Origin: Chloroflexota bacterium | GTDB lineage: Bacteria; Chloroflexota; Anaerolineae; Aggregatilineales; UBA2796 | Reading direction: 5' to 3' | Length of the DNA stretch: 8,809 bases | Assembly (NCBI GenBank): GCA_017743585.1 | Contig: JAGHYP010000108.1 | Coordinates: forward strand, 1-8,809 | In this document: positions 5,790 through 8,809 of the stretch, piece after piece | How positions within the stretch are numbered: the first letter of the stretch is position 1 | Layout: every line of letters begins with the position of its first letter | The notes under the pieces: generated by a model | Databases searched by the model: none | The model's input: the letters and a program-made list of their open reading frames with translations, nothing else | Told to the model about the DNA's origin: nothing | Made by a program: the position numbers and the translations under genes

Positions 5790-8789
5790 TCACAGCGCCT
5801 CGCTGCACACGATGACCGGCAGCCAATCGAGCTCTTCTTGCAGCGTTTTCCGCTTCGATTGTGTGTGCGTCATCAAGTCGTACTGATAGTACAGCTTGAT
5901 CAAGTGCTTGAACAGCGCCTCGCCGCGCACTTTGTTGCGTTTCAGCCGGTTCAGCTCTTCTCTGAGCGCGCCAGAGGCAGCCTGACGGAACGCGTTTTCC
6001 AGCAGCTGCACTTGCTCGCGTTTCTCGTGCGTCTCGGCTGCGCGGTAGAGCAGTTGCAATTCTTGTATGACGTATCTCTGCCCTTGCGATAGCTCAGGGC
6101 TGGCGGCTTGATCGGCGTACCGCTGGCGCACCCTGCTGGCAAAGACCTCTCTCGCCCGCCCCAGTATCAGCTGATAGCCTCTTGGCAGCTTGCCGCTCGG
6201 CTGATCGGGCGCGCACTGAATCGCTCGCAACACCTGATTCACGTCCTGCGAGACGATATTCCCGTCTTTATCCAGCAGGAAGGCCTCTTTGTAGCGCCCG
6301 GCGCGGCATAGCACAAAGTAGCCGCCTTGGCCGCTAGAGGGCATGGCAGAGCGGATGCCATCGCGCAGCTTGGCGATCCGCTCGAATTCAGCAGGGTTCT
6401 CCGCGCGCATCTGGCGGAACATCTCTTCCGCCTCGCTCAAGGTCAGGAACTCTGCCTCGTCCAGATCGGCTGCGTCCATCACGCTCGCCCGCTGCTCGTA
6501 GATCGCGTAGAACGCCTCTGGGTTCAGCCGCTCAGAGCGATCCAGAATCGCCGCGTCTTCGCCGATCGTGTTGTGGATCTCTTGGATGCGCCTGCGCAGG
6601 CGCTCGCGCAGCCCAAGATGGCGCTCGATCCCGCGCTCCGGCAGGAAATTGAAGCCATAGACCGTGCTGTGATCCGTGCCGATGCGATCCACGCGCCCAA
6701 AGCGCTGGATCAGGCGCACAGGATTCCAGTGCAGGTCGTAGTTGATGATCAGGTTGCAATCCTGCAGGTTCAAGCCCTCTGCCAGCACGTCGGTGGCGAT
6801 CAATATCCGAATCTCGGCGTCGTCAGGGCCGCCTTGATACTCAGGGTTGGCAAGCGGCGCAAAACGACCCGCCACCGCCATCTTATCCCGCTCGCTGCTG
6901 TAGATCACCTCGATCTCTGGGCTGCGCTCAGGGTTCAGTTGCTCATACAAGTAGCGCGCCGTATCCGCGTATTGTGTGAAGATCAGGCATTTGTTCTGCC
7001 GCAGGAGCGGGCGCTCCAAAAGCGCCTTCAGAGTCTGCAGTTTTGCGTCCTGCTCATGGCGAATCGGCTCGACGAGCGCCAGCATCTCCTCTAGGATCGC
7101 TAGATCGTGCTCCAAATCCGCCCGCAGCCGCGCGATATCGAAGTCTTCTATCTTGTATTCCATCTTGAGCTGCTCAAGCGCGCGCCGCAGCGTATCCTCA
7201 TCGTCCGCGTCTGACTCGTAAAGCAAGTATTGCGCGTCTTCGCCGGCCGGTATTTGCCCCGCTGCCAGAGCGCTCAAGAACAGCCTGTGAATCTTCAGCA
7301 TCCGCTTCACTGTCTCGCGGAAGGCGTGGACGCTGGACTCGAAGCGCTTGAAGAGCAGGACTCGTATCAGGCCGCGCAGGTTATCGCCTGAGCGCTGCAG
7401 GCTGAAGTATGGCGGCTGGAATCGCTTGTGCGGCAGCACGTACCACCATAGGCCGTACCGCGCGTAGATGAGCGAATCGCCCGCCTGCTCGTCGTGCGCG
7501 CGGCGCCCGATGTAACTCCGCAGGCGCTCATACAAGCCGCCGTATGTCTCTTCGATGCTGTACTCAACCGTCTCCAGCTGCCGGCGCGGGAAGAATTGCC
7601 GCCGCCCGCCAATGCGCACATAGGCGCGCCGCTCGCCATCCAAGTAGGCTTGAAGGTTCGCAGGATCGATAGGCTGATCGGTCTGCTCATCAAAGCCATA
7701 CCAGCGCAGCACGTGAGTCCGAGTCCGCCGCACCAAGATATGGCTCAGCAGCTCAGGCAGCGAGCGCTTGCCCGCCTCCACCAAGCGGAAGTATTCCCTC
7801 AGATTGGCGGGCTCAATCGGCAGCGCGGTCTTCTCTTCAGGATGAAAGAGCTTGATCTGGTGATAGATATCCCACTCGCTCTGATTGCGCGGCGTCGCCG
7901 TCAAGAGGCACACCCGCTTGCCGCGCCTCAGGAACGTCTCTAGCGCCTTGTAGCGCTGCGTCTCGCGCCGGCGCAAGTTGTGACTCTCGTCAATTAGCAC
8001 GAAGTTGCGCTCAGGATATTCCCGCGCCAGCCAATTCGGATCGCCGTTCTGGCTCAGCAGGCCCATCGAGAGCACTTTGGCGTTCAGGCGGTAGCGCTCG
8101 TTGTAGCGCTCCCACATCTCGACCAGCGGCGCGGGGCAGACGATCAGCGCCCGCGTATCCTCTGCCCGCTCGAAGTGCTTGATGATCGCCGCGCCCACAA
8201 AGCTCTTGCCCAAGCCCACCACGTCGCTGACGAACGCGCCGCCGTAATTCTTGATCATCTTGATCGCTTGCCGCACCGCCACCTTCTGAAAATCCGCCAG
8301 CTTATCCGTCAGCTCATCTGACCACAGGATCTCGTCGCGCTTGCCGCCCTCCAGCCGATCTGCCACCAAGGTGTAGAGCGCCTTCATGTAGACCTCGTAT
8401 GGCGTCGCCAAGCTCGCCGCCCATGACTCTTGCAAAGCCCGCATCAGCTCTGCAGAGAACGGCTCCGCCTCTTCCCAGAGCGCGTCGAACCACTTCACCA
8501 GCGCCGCGTGGTTATCGTTCCCGCGCACCACCACGTTCAATTCCGTGTTGTGCTGCACGCCCGCCAAGCTCAGATTCGATGAGCCGACCACCGCTACCCC
8601 CGCCTCATCGCGCGCGATCGGCGTGCCTCTGGCATCGTAGACCGGCCCGTAGTTGAAGATGTAGGCTTTGGCGTGCAGCCTGCCGCGCGTGTAGATGCGC
8701 ACCTTCAGCCGCTCGCTCGCGATCATCTCGATCAGGGTGCGCACTGTGCGCTCCGTCTCCTCGCGCTGCTCCAGCTGATCGATCCCGGC
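5790..8789 (-). CDS. PLD-nuclease/SNF2-family helicase fusion (5' end missing)
   Basis: The reading frame enters from the adapter and ends at TGA (5792-5790), leaving 999 genomic residues; the first six apparent residues, MCIRDR, come from the adapter. Residues about 30-90 form a phospholipase D-like catalytic half: H39 and K41 in RLHAKAYIF, and GSSN (69-72). An SNF2/RapA-type ATPase follows: Walker A VGLGKS (191-196), DESH box (267-270), TATP (297-300), then an approximately 300-residue linker with basic and helical stretches. Lobe two has KCLIFTQYAD (from 600), ATDVLAEGLNLQ and the arginine-finger motif QRFGRVDRIG (695-704). A helical C-terminal region runs to 999. All ATPase motifs look intact. 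Such fusions are known or predicted to be DNA translocase-nucleases, often in defence islands (DISARM and Mokosh use related parts), but no methylase or other system partner is visible here. The missing N-terminus may carry the rest of the PLD fold. Confidence 0.9.
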   Translation of the reverse strand, partial: AGIDQLEQREETERTVRTLIEMIASERLKVRIYTRGRLHAKAYIFNYGPVYDARGTPIARDEAGVAVVGSSNLSLAGVQHNTELNVVVRGNDNHAALVKWFDALWEEAEPFSAELMRALQESWAASLATPYEVYMKALYTLVADRLEGGKRDEILWSDELTDKLADFQKVAVRQAIKMIKNYGGAFVSDVVGLGKSFVGAAIIKHFERAEDTRALIVCPAPLVEMWERYNERYRLNAKVLSMGLLSQNGDPNWLAREYPERNFVLIDESHNLRRRETQRYKALETFLRRGKRVCLLTATPRNQSEWDIYHQIKLFHPEEKTALPIEPANLREYFRLVEAGKRSLPELLSHILVRRTRTHVLRWYGFDEQTDQPIDPANLQAYLDGERRAYVRIGGRRQFFPRRQLETVEYSIEETYGGLYERLRSYIGRRAHDEQAGDSLIYARYGLWWYVLPHKRFQPPYFSLQRSGDNLRGLIRVLLFKRFESSVHAFRETVKRMLKIHRLFLSALAAGQIPAGEDAQYLLYESDADDEDTLRRALEQLKMEYKIEDFDIARLRADLEHDLAILEEMLALVEPIRHEQDAKLQTLKALLERPLLRQNKCLIFTQYADTARYLYEQLNPERSPEIEVIYSSERDKMAVAGRFAPLANPEYQGGPDDAEIRILIATDVLAEGLNLQDCNLIINYDLHWNPVRLIQRFGRVDRIGTDHSTVYGFNFLPERGIERHLGLRERLRRRIQEIHNTIGEDAAILDRSERLNPEAFYAIYEQRASVMDAADLDEAEFLTLSEAEEMFRQMRAENPAEFERIAKLRDGIRSAMPSSGQGGYFVLCRAGRYKEAFLLDKDGNIVSQDVNQVLRAIQCAPDQPSGKLPRGYQLILGRAREVFASRVRQRYADQAASPELSQGQRYVIQELQLLYRAAETHEKREQVQLLENAFRQAASGALREELNRLKRNKVRGEALFKHLIKLYYQYDLMTHTQSKRKTLQEELDWLPVIVCSEAL

Positions 8790-8790
8790 T

Positions 8791-8809
8791 CTGTCTCTTA
8801 TACACATCT
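8791..8809 (-). other. Tn5/Nextera mosaic-end adapter (library artefact)
   Basis: CTGTCTCTTATACACATCT is the exact reverse complement of the mosaic end at bases 1-19. The two ends form an inverted pair because the insert was cut by tagmentation, not because the fragment is a transposon. The helicase gene is truncated here, and its true start is upstream of the window. Confidence 0.97.

Noticed and set aside
6327..7094. 255-residue plus-strand open frame
   Set aside because: It is antisense to the conserved SNF2 lobe-two motifs, has no family motif, and is explained by the GC-rich codon pattern.
1..8809. Terminal inverted repeats suggesting a transposon
   Set aside because: The 19-base ends are the commercial mosaic end, and no transposase is encoded.

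Overview
The window is a GC-rich (about 60% by eye), almost fully coding bacterial fragment. Both ends are capped by the 19-base Tn5/Nextera mosaic-end sequence (1-19 and 8791-8809), so the biological sequence is 20-8790 and the gene at each end is cut off. The lineage cannot be fixed from this alone. A DinG-type exonuclease-helicase, a PrmC with an NLPY motif and the codon style fit Chloroflexota or a similar deep-branching, possibly thermophilic, environmental bacterium; this is a weak inference.

Layout: (1) 20-2113, minus strand, a partial exonuclease/DinG-like protein whose exonuclease residues are intact but whose helicase ATPase motifs look degraded. (2) 2114-2285, a divergent intergenic region with a good minus-strand promoter and a weaker plus-strand one. 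(3) 2286-2630, plus strand, a small unrecognised protein. (4) 2627-5728, a minus-strand run of three genes, transcribed in the order NAD-dependent sugar-nucleotide epimerase, prfA (release factor 1), prmC (release-factor methyltransferase). (5) 5790-8789, minus strand, the 5'-truncated gene of a large PLD-nuclease/SNF2-helicase fusion, upstream of the epimerase.

prfA and prmC form a functional pair: PrmC methylates the glutamine of the GGQ motif that PrfA carries, and their start and stop codons overlap as TGATG. prmC is split by a one-base shift at a T7 run that ends directly in an in-frame TGA. A +1 shift at TTT TGA restores a normal 288-residue PrmC. This may be a sequence error or a real mutation. 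It also resembles the TGA +1 frameshift of prfB, and here it sits in the gene for the enzyme that activates release factors. That makes it the most interesting signal in the window.

The other notable points are the pseudo-helicase character of the DinG-like protein (Walker A, DEAH and SAT motifs altered, four iron-sulfur cysteines kept), the PLD-SNF2 fusion of a kind seen in DNA defence and repair, and a Phe in place of the catalytic Tyr in the epimerase. I see no tRNA, rRNA, CRISPR array, insertion sequence or convincing rho-independent terminator.
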